Part shown: one piece after another, positions 23,563 through 30,461 of the stretch
Position numbering within the stretch: position 1 is the stretch's first letter
How the letters are laid out: every line of letters starts with the position of its first letter
Assembly (NCBI GenBank): GCA_029238945.1
Contig: JAQZBM010000003.1
Coordinates: 1-34,806, forward strand
Origin: Clostridia bacterium
GTDB taxonomy: Bacteria > Bacillota > Clostridia > Lutisporales > Lutisporaceae
Direction of reading: 5' to 3'
DNA length: 34,806 nt
Notes under the pieces: generated by a model
The model's input: only the letters and a program-made list of their open reading frames with translations
Databases searched by the model: none
Told to the model about the DNA's origin: nothing
Program-made: the position numbers and the translations under genes

Positions 23563-24669
23563 TTATAACAGATATCTTATGATTATCAGCCCAACTGCCA
23601 GCAGTATTGCCAGTAGTATGAAATTCATAATATAAAAGAGCTTGTTGTACTTATCTCCTTTGTACTCCTTGCAGTAGAGCTTATAGGATATCAGGTTCGC
23701 CAGTGAAGCTACCATAGTTCCTAAGCCCCCTATGGAAACCCCCAGAAGCAGTGCGCTGTACTCCTTGGTAAAGGGAGAAAGCAGAATGGCTGCGGGTACA
23801 TTGCTTATTAGCTGTGAAATAAGCGCAGAGGCTGCAAGAACCTGCTCAGGTGCAGTCAGCAGACGTCCTGCCGCATTTATTACAAATTCAATATGAGTTA
23901 CATTGTTTACAAAGAGGAAGAATAAAATGAAGGTGCCCAAAAGATAATAGTCGATCTTCCTGAACAGTACTCTGTCAAATACGATGAAAGTCAGTATAGT
24001 TATTGCCGTTACCGCCTTATAGTCAATTAACCGAATGATAGACAGCAGTATCAGTACAAACAAGCCTATATACAGAGCCAAAAGCCGCTTGTTGCTGACT
24101 CTTATTTCTTGTTTGGAAAATTTCAGCTTTTCTCCCTTGCTAAGGGCATTGACTGCTAGCAGTAAAGCCAGTCCGGCTGCTACAAAAGCAGAAGTGACGA
24201 TAAAAAACTGTACAGTCGGTATATCGTAGAACTCATACAAGTACAGATTCTGCGGATTGCCAAAAGGCGTAAGGCTGCTTCCGATATTGGCTGCAGCGGT
24301 CTCCATTATGATGACCCTGTACGGGTCAAAGCCTGCTTTCTTTCCCATAATGATGGTCAAGGGCACTACCGTAAGCAGTGCTACGTCATTGGTAATAAGC
24401 ATAGCTAGCAGGGCAGTGGTGATTATCATTACAGAACTGATTTTCTTAACATCATCGAAGCCCTCCAGTGCCTTTTGCGCTATCTTATCCAGCAGTCGGT
24501 ACTTCTCAAGAGCAAGGCTTATGAGCATAAAGTCAAACAGTGCAGATATTACCTTCCAATCTATAGCCCCTGCATCAGGAAATCTCCATATGCAGGTCAC
24601 AGCGGTGAGAAGGGCGATTATGAAAAATAAAGCCTCTTCCCGTATTTTTCTGATTAAACTTTTCATCAT
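23563..24669 (-). CDS. SLC13/CitMHS-like anion permease
   Basis: This 368-residue protein has about ten membrane segments and the two half-repeats of the ion transporter superfamily. The first has AMLITNDVALLTVVPLTIIM and METAAANIGSSLTPFGNPQN; the second has SNVPAAILLSP and GGLGTMVASLANLIS. These motifs occur in permeases for dicarboxylates, citrate, arsenite or sodium/proton exchange, so the substrate is not fixed. It is shorter than most SLC13 proteins (about 400-450), mainly through short loops. GGGAG precedes two adjacent ATGs, 24667-24669 and 24664-24666. It is transcribed toward degV. No ArsR-type regulator is beside it to suggest arsenite. Confidence 0.85.
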   Translation of the reverse strand: MMKSLIRKIREEALFFIIALLTAVTCIWRFPDAGAIDWKVISALFDFMLISLALEKYRLLDKIAQKALEGFDDVKKISSVMIITTALLAMLITNDVALLTVVPLTIIMGKKAGFDPYRVIIMETAAANIGSSLTPFGNPQNLYLYEFYDIPTVQFFIVTSAFVAAGLALLLAVNALSKGEKLKFSKQEIRVSNKRLLALYIGLFVLILLSIIRLIDYKAVTAITILTFIVFDRVLFRKIDYYLLGTFILFFLFVNNVTHIEFVINAAGRLLTAPEQVLAASALISQLISNVPAAILLSPFTKEYSALLLGVSIGGLGTMVASLANLISYKLYCKEYKGDKYNKLFYIMNFILLAILLAVGLIIIRYLL

Positions 24670-24744
24670 GAGTATTCTCCCATTTATGTAGAAATATGTC
24701 GCATATCTATTTTAGCACCAGTCAATTGAAATAAAAAGAAGAAG

Positions 24745-24773
24745 AAAAAAAGCATTAACCCTTCAGTCAATGC
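24745..24773 (-). terminator. Intrinsic terminator after the lipoprotein gene
   Basis: On the minus strand GCATTGAC (24773-24766) pairs with GTTAATGC (24759-24752) over a 6-base loop with one G-U pair, followed by seven T. It lies 20 bases past the stop codon. Confidence 0.85.
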
Positions 24774-24792
24774 CTTAATTCTTAAGCCTCCA

Positions 24793-25899
24793 TTACTTCA
24801 ATTGCAGTATATTTGTAATAAGCTCATAGCCTTCTTCCTTTACCATAAGATTTGTGAAGGATATTTGCTTGCCTGAAGGACTCCACCTCAAAGGATCTGC
24901 CACGTATTCAAATTCTGTTGTCATTTGAACTACCTTTTCTCCCTCTGCATCTGCAACGAAGATGCCGCCGGATGAGTTATCCATATCCATTGTTGAATAA
25001 ACAATTGCACTTCCGTCAGGACTCCAGTTTGCTCCAAATATTTGTGTAGCCTTTGCCAGGGTCTTTATTTCCTTGCCATTAAGGTCTGTTATATACAGAG
25101 TTACTTCTGTTTCTCCAGTACGTTTTACCATTGCAAATTGAGTCATGTCAGGTGAAGGTATAAGCCATATAACGTTATCGCCCAGCTGCTTTTTGTCCTT
25201 ACCGCCCATGTCCTGGTCCTGCACATAAAGCTTTCCGTCTATAGTTGTATAGTAGATGTTGCTGCCCAGCTTAGCTGCGTTATTCAGCATGCCCTTCTCA
25301 TCAACAGGGATTTCTGTCTTCTTGCCGTTTACATCTGCTGTGAATATCCCGCTGTCTGGGAAGGATGCAAATATCACTGTATCGTTATCCACCCATCTTC
25401 CCTCGTAAAACATGATTTCTGCAGCGCCTGTAATCTTAGTCTTCTTGCCTGTTTCTCTGTTCAGAATATAGCCTGTCATGGTTTCCTCCACACCTTCTTT
25501 ATAGAAAATGTGCTTTTTATCCGGTGACATAACACCGCTTACCATGTTAACCTCTGATTCTGCTATAAGTCTCTCCTCTTTTGTGTTTATGTCAAATTCG
25601 TAAAAGTTTTTCGGATAAACTAATCCGCCTTCCACTTGCAGCTTTGGCATATTTTCGTTGTCCTTCATTATTAGGATTGTATCCTCATCAATCCAATCCA
25701 ATACTCTTACGCCCTGAAGCTCCACAATCTTATCCAAAGCTATTTCATCATTTGATGCCTTTTGCTTTTCATTAATTACAACGATTTGCTTGTCATCCTT
25801 TTGTATAACCTTTCTTTCTGCAGAATCTGCCGCACTGCAGCCTGATAATGCTGCTGCAGTTAAGGTTCCTACCATTACTGCTGCTATTAATCTTTTCAT
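24793..25899 (-). CDS. TolB/WD40-like beta-propeller lipoprotein
   Basis: The 368-residue protein starts with a lipoprotein signal: basic MKRL, hydrophobic core and lipobox LSGC with Cys21. The mature part has repeated strands of the PD40/TolB type, such as SPDKKHIFYKEG, PSPDMTQFAMVKR, SPDGSAIVYSTMD and SPSGKQISFTNL, suggesting a six- or seven-bladed propeller. It should be anchored on the outer face of the cell membrane. The gene follows the two-component system 27487-28182/26040-27497 with a 140-base gap that holds possible regulator boxes, so it may be a target or accessory sensor of that system. AGGAGG lies 9 bases before the ATG. A specific ligand is not recognised. Confidence 0.88.
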   Translation of the reverse strand: MKRLIAAVMVGTLTAAALSGCSAADSAERKVIQKDDKQIVVINEKQKASNDEIALDKIVELQGVRVLDWIDEDTILIMKDNENMPKLQVEGGLVYPKNFYEFDINTKEERLIAESEVNMVSGVMSPDKKHIFYKEGVEETMTGYILNRETGKKTKITGAAEIMFYEGRWVDNDTVIFASFPDSGIFTADVNGKKTEIPVDEKGMLNNAAKLGSNIYYTTIDGKLYVQDQDMGGKDKKQLGDNVIWLIPSPDMTQFAMVKRTGETEVTLYITDLNGKEIKTLAKATQIFGANWSPDGSAIVYSTMDMDNSSGGIFVADAEGEKVVQMTTEFEYVADPLRWSPSGKQISFTNLMVKEEGYELITNILQLK

Positions 25900-25926
25900 T
25901 TACTTTTTCCTCCTATTTATACATTC

Positions 25927-25961
25927 CGCACTAATCATTTTTGCATGTAGTAATTAGTGCG
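25927..25961. promoter_or_regulatory. Inverted repeat in the leader of the lipoprotein gene
   Basis: CGCACTAAT (25927-25935) and ATTAGTGCG (25953-25961) form a perfect 9-bp inverted repeat with a 17-base spacer, between the direct repeats and the ribosome site. It could be an operator or an mRNA hairpin; no T-run follows. Confidence 0.4.
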
Positions 25962-25999
25962 ATTGATATGTTACATATTCATGATAGCAGTACGTTGTT

Positions 26000-26027
26000 T
26001 CGAAAATATCTCGAAATGTTTCAAAAA
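26000..26027 (-). promoter_or_regulatory. Three direct repeats in 10-11 bp phase, possible OmpR-type regulator boxes
   Basis: On the plus strand TCGAAAA (26000), TCGAAAT (26011) and TCAAAAA (26021) are spaced 11 and 10 bases. OmpR/PhoB regulators bind direct repeats on one helix face, and such a regulator is encoded at 27487-28182. A TATCAT lies just downstream on the minus strand as a possible -10. Binding is inferred. Confidence 0.4.
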
Positions 26028-26039
26028 TGTAAACTTTTA

Positions 26040-27497
26040 TTATTTGATAAGAGGAAAAGTTATTAAGAAGGTAGTGCCGTGTTCTCCGGTATCAGTTATA
26101 GCAATCGTTCCCTTTTGCTTTTCCACCAGCTCCTTCACCAAAGCCAAGCCTAAGCCTGTGCCGCCGGTCGCTCTTGACCTGTCCTTATCCACTCTGTAGA
26201 AGGCTTCAAAGACCTTGTCTACCGCTTCCTTAGGAATTCCTATGCCTGTATCGCTTATCTCCACATTCACCCTGTCATTTTGGGTATAGCTTTTTACAGT
26301 TATGCTTCCACCGGGTCTGTTATATTTTATAGCATTATCAATTAAATTTATAAAAATTTGAAACAGGCTTTCTCTGTCTGCCAAAAGCCTGCCTGCTTTT
26401 ATATCCTTATATAAGGTTAAGCCAAGTTTTTTAGCTTTGCCATCCATCCTGCTGCATATATCCGTCAAAACCTCAGCTATGTCTATGCTCTCCAGCTTTA
26501 TTTCAAAATCATATCTCTCCAAAGCCGCAAGCTCCAGAGCCTTCTCCACCATCTCCTGGAGACGCAGTGCCTCTCTGGATATATTGCTTTTGGCATCCCG
26601 GGCAAGCTCTTGGTCCTCGGGATACATTTCCATCAAGTCGAGATAGGCCTTAATCACAGTCAAAGGAGTCTTGAATTCATGGGTAACATTCCCTATAAAC
26701 TGCCGCTGCTGCTGTTCTAAAGCTCTAAGCTTATCCAGAGCCAGTTCAAGCTTCCTCTGTTCCTCCTTCATATCTTCAATGCTTCTCTCAATCTGACTGC
26801 TCATATAATAAATGCCCTGCCTCAAGTCCCCCAGTTCATCCCGGCGATTAAGCTCCGGAATATCATGGTAGCTGCCTTGCTTTATATTGTTTACAGCCGA
26901 CTTAAGCTTATATATAGCATTAGTCATCCTATTGAAATAGAAATAGCCTGATATGAAGCTCAATATAAAAATTAAGCCTCCGATGCTGATAAACAGGCTT
27001 CTCATATTGTTGTAAAAAGAATAATCATCAGCTAAGGAGTAGTAAAGCTGTACTACTGCAGCCTGCGCTCCCGATATCTCTATGGGAGACAAGTAATAAA
27101 CGGTCTGTCCGCTGACTTGATAAGCAACCTTTCCCTGAAGAGCATAGGACAAGGTATCTTCTGTGGACCTTGCCGAAAGTCCAGGAGCTGAATTGCCAAT
27201 CTCCTTGCCGCTCATGTCATACAGTACAACATGAGTGCCTATAAGCCGGTTTATATGTCTTGCTAAAGCGATGCCGTTTATAGACAGATAATCCTGTACA
27301 GCCTTCCTCTCCTGCGCTGCATAGCTCTGCTGTATATATAGACTTGCTATGTTCGCCTGTTGAGACAGCAGCTCCTCATATCGCTGCTGCTGATTGGCTT
27401 CTATGCCTTTAAGCACTATCACGCCGGTTATGCTTAATGTAAGCGCCAAAAGTACAGCAAGAAAAAGAGTAGATTTCAGCTTTATGCTACTCCTCAT
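26040..27497 (-). CDS. Two-component sensor histidine kinase
   Basis: The protein (485 residues from ATG 27495-27497) has a first membrane segment at about 9-30, an extracytoplasmic sensor region at about 31-165 resembling a PAS/Cache fold, a second segment at about 168-188 and a HAMP linker. HisKA follows, with His in FIGNVTHEFKTPLTVIK (about residue 273), then HATPase with NLIDNAIKYN, SDTGIGIP and GGTGLGLALVKEL. It is a classical membrane kinase that phosphorylates the OmpR-type regulator encoded just upstream. The ATG overlaps the regulator stop codon by 11 bases and has GGTGG 5 bases before it; a GTG three codons earlier is the alternative. Signal unknown. Confidence 0.93.
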   Translation of the reverse strand: MRSSIKLKSTLFLAVLLALTLSITGVIVLKGIEANQQQRYEELLSQQANIASLYIQQSYAAQERKAVQDYLSINGIALARHINRLIGTHVVLYDMSGKEIGNSAPGLSARSTEDTLSYALQGKVAYQVSGQTVYYLSPIEISGAQAAVVQLYYSLADDYSFYNNMRSLFISIGGLIFILSFISGYFYFNRMTNAIYKLKSAVNNIKQGSYHDIPELNRRDELGDLRQGIYYMSSQIERSIEDMKEEQRKLELALDKLRALEQQQRQFIGNVTHEFKTPLTVIKAYLDLMEMYPEDQELARDAKSNISREALRLQEMVEKALELAALERYDFEIKLESIDIAEVLTDICSRMDGKAKKLGLTLYKDIKAGRLLADRESLFQIFINLIDNAIKYNRPGGSITVKSYTQNDRVNVEISDTGIGIPKEAVDKVFEAFYRVDKDRSRATGGTGLGLALVKELVEKQKGTIAITDTGEHGTTFLITFPLIK

Positions 27498-28182
27498 AGA
27501 GTCCACCCGTTCCCTTATATCCTACACCATGTACAGTCTGGATAATATCCTGGTAAGCATCCCCAAGCTTCTTCCTTATACGCTGAACATGTATATCAAC
27601 TGTTCTGGTTCCTCCTACATAGTCCATGCCCCATATCTTATCCAACAGCTCGTCCCTGGTGTAAACCCGTTCCGGATTGGACAGCAAAAGCACAAGCAGG
27701 TCAAACTCCTTAGGGGTGAAATCCAACAGTTCACCCTTAAGAATTACCTTTCTCTGCTGCAAAACAATCTGTAAATCGCCCACACTGAGCTGCTGCTCCT
27801 GAGGACTGTTTGAAGCAGCCTCCAGCCTTCTCAGCAGGGATTTTACCCTAGCCATCAGCTCCCGCATATCAAAGGGCTTTGTGATATAATCATCCGCGCC
27901 CAGCTCCAAGCCCAGTATCTTATCAAATACCTCGTTTTTGGCAGTCAGCATTATTATTCCCATACCGGTGCGGTTTCCAAGGCTTTTTAAAACATCAAAA
28001 CCATTTAGCTTTGGCATCATTACATCAAGTATTATAAGCTTTGGATGAAACAGCTTTATCTTATCCAAGGCCTGTTGTCCATCGTGAGCAGTCTCTACTG
28101 CATAGCCCTCCTTGGTCAATCCATAGGCTATTGCGCTTGCTATGCTCATCTCATCATCTGCAACCAGTATTCTCTCTTCCAT
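27487..28182 (-). CDS. OmpR/PhoB-family response regulator
   Basis: The 231-residue protein has an N-terminal receiver (MEERILVADDE; phosphoacceptor Asp53 in LIILDVMMP; MLTAKN; Lys in DYITKPF) and a C-terminal winged helix with LDFTPKEFDLLVLLLSNPERVYTRDELLDKIWG and RTVDIHVQRIRKKLG. It is a DNA-binding transcription regulator controlled by the kinase in the overlapping downstream gene. AGGTGAG is 3-4 bases before ATG 28180-28182; a TTG five codons earlier is less likely. Candidate binding repeats lie at 26000-26027 before the lipoprotein gene. The regulon otherwise cannot be told. Confidence 0.95.
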   Translation of the reverse strand: MEERILVADDEMSIASAIAYGLTKEGYAVETAHDGQQALDKIKLFHPKLIILDVMMPKLNGFDVLKSLGNRTGMGIIMLTAKNEVFDKILGLELGADDYITKPFDMRELMARVKSLLRRLEAASNSPQEQQLSVGDLQIVLQQRKVILKGELLDFTPKEFDLLVLLLSNPERVYTRDELLDKIWGMDYVGGTRTVDIHVQRIRKKLGDAYQDIIQTVHGVGYKGTGGLYEE

Positions 28183-28240
28183 AATCTCACCTGCCAACGT
28201 TAATGTTACTTTTATTATATCAATTATACAGAAGTTTCAT

Positions 28241-28276
28241 CCTGTAGGGGACAACCTATGTGTTGTCCCCTACAGG
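28241..28276. repeat. Dispersed GTAGGGG-type hairpin repeat, copy 4, overlapping the LysE stop codon
   Basis: A perfect 15-bp inverted repeat (28241-28255 with 28262-28276, arm starting CCTGTAGGGGAC) encloses a 6-base loop. The TAG at 28272-28270 of the LysE-family gene lies inside one arm. No T-run follows on either strand. It shares the GTAGGGGA end with the other copies. Confidence 0.8.
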
Positions 28277-28884
28277 ACTGATAGCATAAAGCTGTAGCCT
28301 AATCTGATTCCGTAATAAACAATGATTACTCCGCATATGATATTAATCCATTTGATAAGCTTCTCATTGAAGCGCTTACGGAAGATTGATACAACTGTAG
28401 TCAGCCCGGTAAACCAGGAGAAGGATGCCAGGCAAACTCCCAGAATGAACATACCTGAGGCTGCCTGGGGCAAGGATGCGCGGAAGCCTCCCAAAAGCAG
28501 TGAGCCGTCTATGATGGCTTGCGGGTTCAGCCATGTAACCATGAAGCAGGTCGCTGCAACCTGATACAGCGACTTATTCACATCCACCTCGCTATTTATA
28601 CTTGGCTTGCTCCGCAGCAGCTGAATACCAATATATATGACTGCAGGGCTGCCTATCAGCATCACTGCAAGCTTCAATAGCTGCCAACGCACCAGAAGAG
28701 TTCCTATTCCCCAGAAGGATGCCAAGGCTAGTGATATGTCAAAGAATATAGTAATGAAGGCCACTTGATATGCCCTCAGCCTGCTCTTGCTTACCGCCGT
28801 GTTGATAACATATATATTCTGCATGCCGATGGGCGCAACATAGGCTAGTCCCAAAGCCAGCCCTTGAAGAAAAAAGTTCATCAT
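28270..28884 (-). CDS. LysE/RhtB-family amino acid exporter
   Basis: The 204-residue protein has about six membrane segments and family motifs GLALGLAYVAPIGMQNIYVINTA at the N-terminus (the conserved P-x-G loop) and TWLNPQAIIDGSLLLGG in the middle. LysE-type proteins export basic amino acids such as lysine or arginine, closest in pattern to the LysE/ArgO group. ATG 28882-28884 follows GAGGGG at 5 bases; a second ATG is adjacent. The last three codons and the stop fall in the repeat 28241-28276, so the original C-terminus may have been changed by its insertion. It sits 42 bases after the phosphodiesterase gene, on the same strand. Confidence 0.9.
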   Translation of the reverse strand: MMNFFLQGLALGLAYVAPIGMQNIYVINTAVSKSRLRAYQVAFITIFFDISLALASFWGIGTLLVRWQLLKLAVMLIGSPAVIYIGIQLLRSKPSINSEVDVNKSLYQVAATCFMVTWLNPQAIIDGSLLLGGFRASLPQAASGMFILGVCLASFSWFTGLTTVVSIFRKRFNEKLIKWINIICGVIIVYYGIRLGYSFMLSVL

Positions 28885-28926
28885 TAAAACCCCTCTCATG
28901 ATTCGAAAATATTAATAGTCAGTCTC

Positions 28927-30231
28927 TTATATCTCCAATAGCTTCTCTATAACTCTTCCATCAGCCTTCTTCAGCTCAAGCCCCAGAAGTCTTGCTAAGG
29001 TAGGTCCCTCATCTGTCAGATTCATCTCATCAATCTGAACACCTTTTCTTATACCTTTGCCTGACGCAAGGAAAACTGTAGTATAATCCGGCTTAAAGGG
29101 AGAATATCCATGGGTTGATAAAGTTACGTGAGGCACGTTTCCGGCTTCTCCCGGCTTTATTTGCCTTATAAGCTCACCGTCAGTGTCATCTAGGAAATAG
29201 TATCCTTTCTTGGCTTCCAGCATAAAGGCACAGTCAGGGTCTGCGCCCAGCTCTGCTGCTTGTCTGCCTGTGTAGACAGCCTCTATGCACCCGTATTCAT
29301 CATTAAATTCTTCTATGACTTTGCCAAGCCTCTCCAGGAACTTTGCGCCCTTATTCTTAGCATAAATATAGGTTGAGCCGTCGCAGGTCTTCCCTATTGC
29401 ACTATGCTGTACTATATTGCTCCTTTCATCTGTCTTTATATATCCCTTCTGTTTAAAGAGCACATTCATATGAATGATTTTATCCTCATCCAGACTGCTA
29501 TGGTCTCCAAGCACAACTATAGTACTATCCTCATATATACCGCAGTCTTTGAGCGCTGCAACCACGTCTCCCAGCCTTTTGTCATGTCTCTCCAAGGCCT
29601 CCTGTGCCTCCTTTGAGCTATATCCGTTGTAGTGCCTCATGGAGTCCAGGTCCGTATAGTGTACCAATGTAATATCCGGCTTTTTGTTTTTTAGAGTATC
29701 CAACAGAACCTGATGAGTGAAATTGTCCAGATTAGGCTGATTAATACCCCTTCTCAGATGTCCGAACTTCTTATTCATATTATATTGAAAGATTGGTGAA
29801 CCGTTTAATAAGGATACCAATATCTGATTTTGCCAAGGCCTGTTGGCGAATATCTCCGGCATATTGTACTGTATCCTTGCCCCTGCAGTTACCGGCCAAA
29901 GCAAGGCTGCAACAGTCATCCCTTTCCTTACAGCCAAGTCGTATATTGTTTCCGACTTTATGTACTTTCTGTGCCAATACCAGTCAGGCGCCCCCCTCCC
30001 GGGCTGCAGCAGAGTGTTGTTTATTATACCGTGGTTTTTGGGATACTGCCCTGTAACTATGGTAGCATGGGCAGGATAGGTTACTGTGGGATATATGCTG
30101 AATACCTTTTTACAGCACGAGGCTTCTTCCATATATGCCTTAAAGTTATGCAGCTTTGATACTATATTAAGATCCATCGTAGATAATCCGTCGAAGGATA
30201 TAACTACAAGATGCTTAGTCATTCTTTCCAA
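28927..30231 (-). CDS. Alkaline phosphatase-superfamily phosphodiesterase/nucleotide pyrophosphatase
   Basis: The protein of about 434 residues has the metal and active-site pattern of the type I phosphodiesterase family: VISFDGLSTMD (metal Asp), PTVTYPAHATIVTGQYPKNHG with the likely nucleophile Thr in VTYP, HYTDLDSMRH, VVLGDHSSLDED and LSTHGYSP. Such enzymes cleave phosphodiesters or nucleotide pyrophosphate bonds using two zinc ions. No signal peptide is seen, so it looks cytoplasmic. A TTG at 30229-30231 is used as start because AGGAGG lies 8 bases upstream; ATG 30220-30222 is the alternative. It has its own TATAAT promoter and follows the Na/Pi cotransporter gene, so a link with phosphate use is possible. 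Confidence 0.9.
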   Translation of the reverse strand: MERMTKHLVVISFDGLSTMDLNIVSKLHNFKAYMEEASCCKKVFSIYPTVTYPAHATIVTGQYPKNHGIINNTLLQPGRGAPDWYWHRKYIKSETIYDLAVRKGMTVAALLWPVTAGARIQYNMPEIFANRPWQNQILVSLLNGSPIFQYNMNKKFGHLRRGINQPNLDNFTHQVLLDTLKNKKPDITLVHYTDLDSMRHYNGYSSKEAQEALERHDKRLGDVVAALKDCGIYEDSTIVVLGDHSSLDEDKIIHMNVLFKQKGYIKTDERSNIVQHSAIGKTCDGSTYIYAKNKGAKFLERLGKVIEEFNDEYGCIEAVYTGRQAAELGADPDCAFMLEAKKGYYFLDDTDGELIRQIKPGEAGNVPHVTLSTHGYSPFKPDYTTVFLASGKGIRKGVQIDEMNLTDEGPTLARLLGLELKKADGRVIEKLLEI

Positions 30232-30262
30232 GTTCTCGCCTCCTATCACGCTTCATATATCC

Positions 30263-30291
30263 ATTATATAACATGCTCTCTTTATGAGAAA
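30263..30291 (-). promoter_or_regulatory. Promoter candidate for the phosphodiesterase gene
   Basis: On the minus strand TTTCTC (30291-30286), 17 bases, then TATAAT (30268-30263), 31 bases before the TTG start codon. The -35 is weak; the -10 is perfect. Confidence 0.5.
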
Positions 30292-30314
30292 GAACAAATG
30301 CGGCTGTAGCCACA
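30285..30314 (-). terminator. Weak terminator-like hairpin upstream of the phosphodiesterase promoter
   Basis: On the minus strand TGTGGC, loop TACA, GCCGCA (30314-30299) is followed by a T-rich stretch TTTGTTCTTTC. Stem of 6 bp with one G-U pair. Confidence 0.3.
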
Positions 30315-30376
30315 TTCGAAGCCCATGTGCCTTTTCCGAATATAATGAGGAAATTCTGGCACGGGCCGCTAAATCA

Positions 30377-30427
30377 AGGTTTTTTATTGTATAGGAAAGC
30401 TATACTTTCCTATACAATAAAAAACCT
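30377..30427. repeat. Perfect 23-bp inverted repeat beside the Na/Pi gene terminator
   Basis: Arms 30377-30399 and 30405-30427 are exact reverse complements around the 5-base loop CTATA. The right arm begins CTTTCCTATACAATAAAA and its last seven bases (AAAACCT) are also part of the terminator hairpin at 30421-30449, so the two structures are mutually exclusive. The sequence is AT rich in the arms. It may be a duplicated, inverted terminator tail or a small mobile palindrome. Confidence 0.85.
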
Positions 30428-30449
30428 GTTTGCCATACAAACAGGTTTT
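30421..30449 (-). terminator. Intrinsic terminator after the Na/Pi cotransporter gene
   Basis: On the minus strand a 12-bp perfect stem AAAACCTGTTTG/CAAACAGGTTTT (30449-30438 with 30432-30421), loop TATGG, runs directly into TTATTG. It lies 12 bases past the stop codon. Confidence 0.9.
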
Positions 30450-30461
30450 AGTCTGATAATA

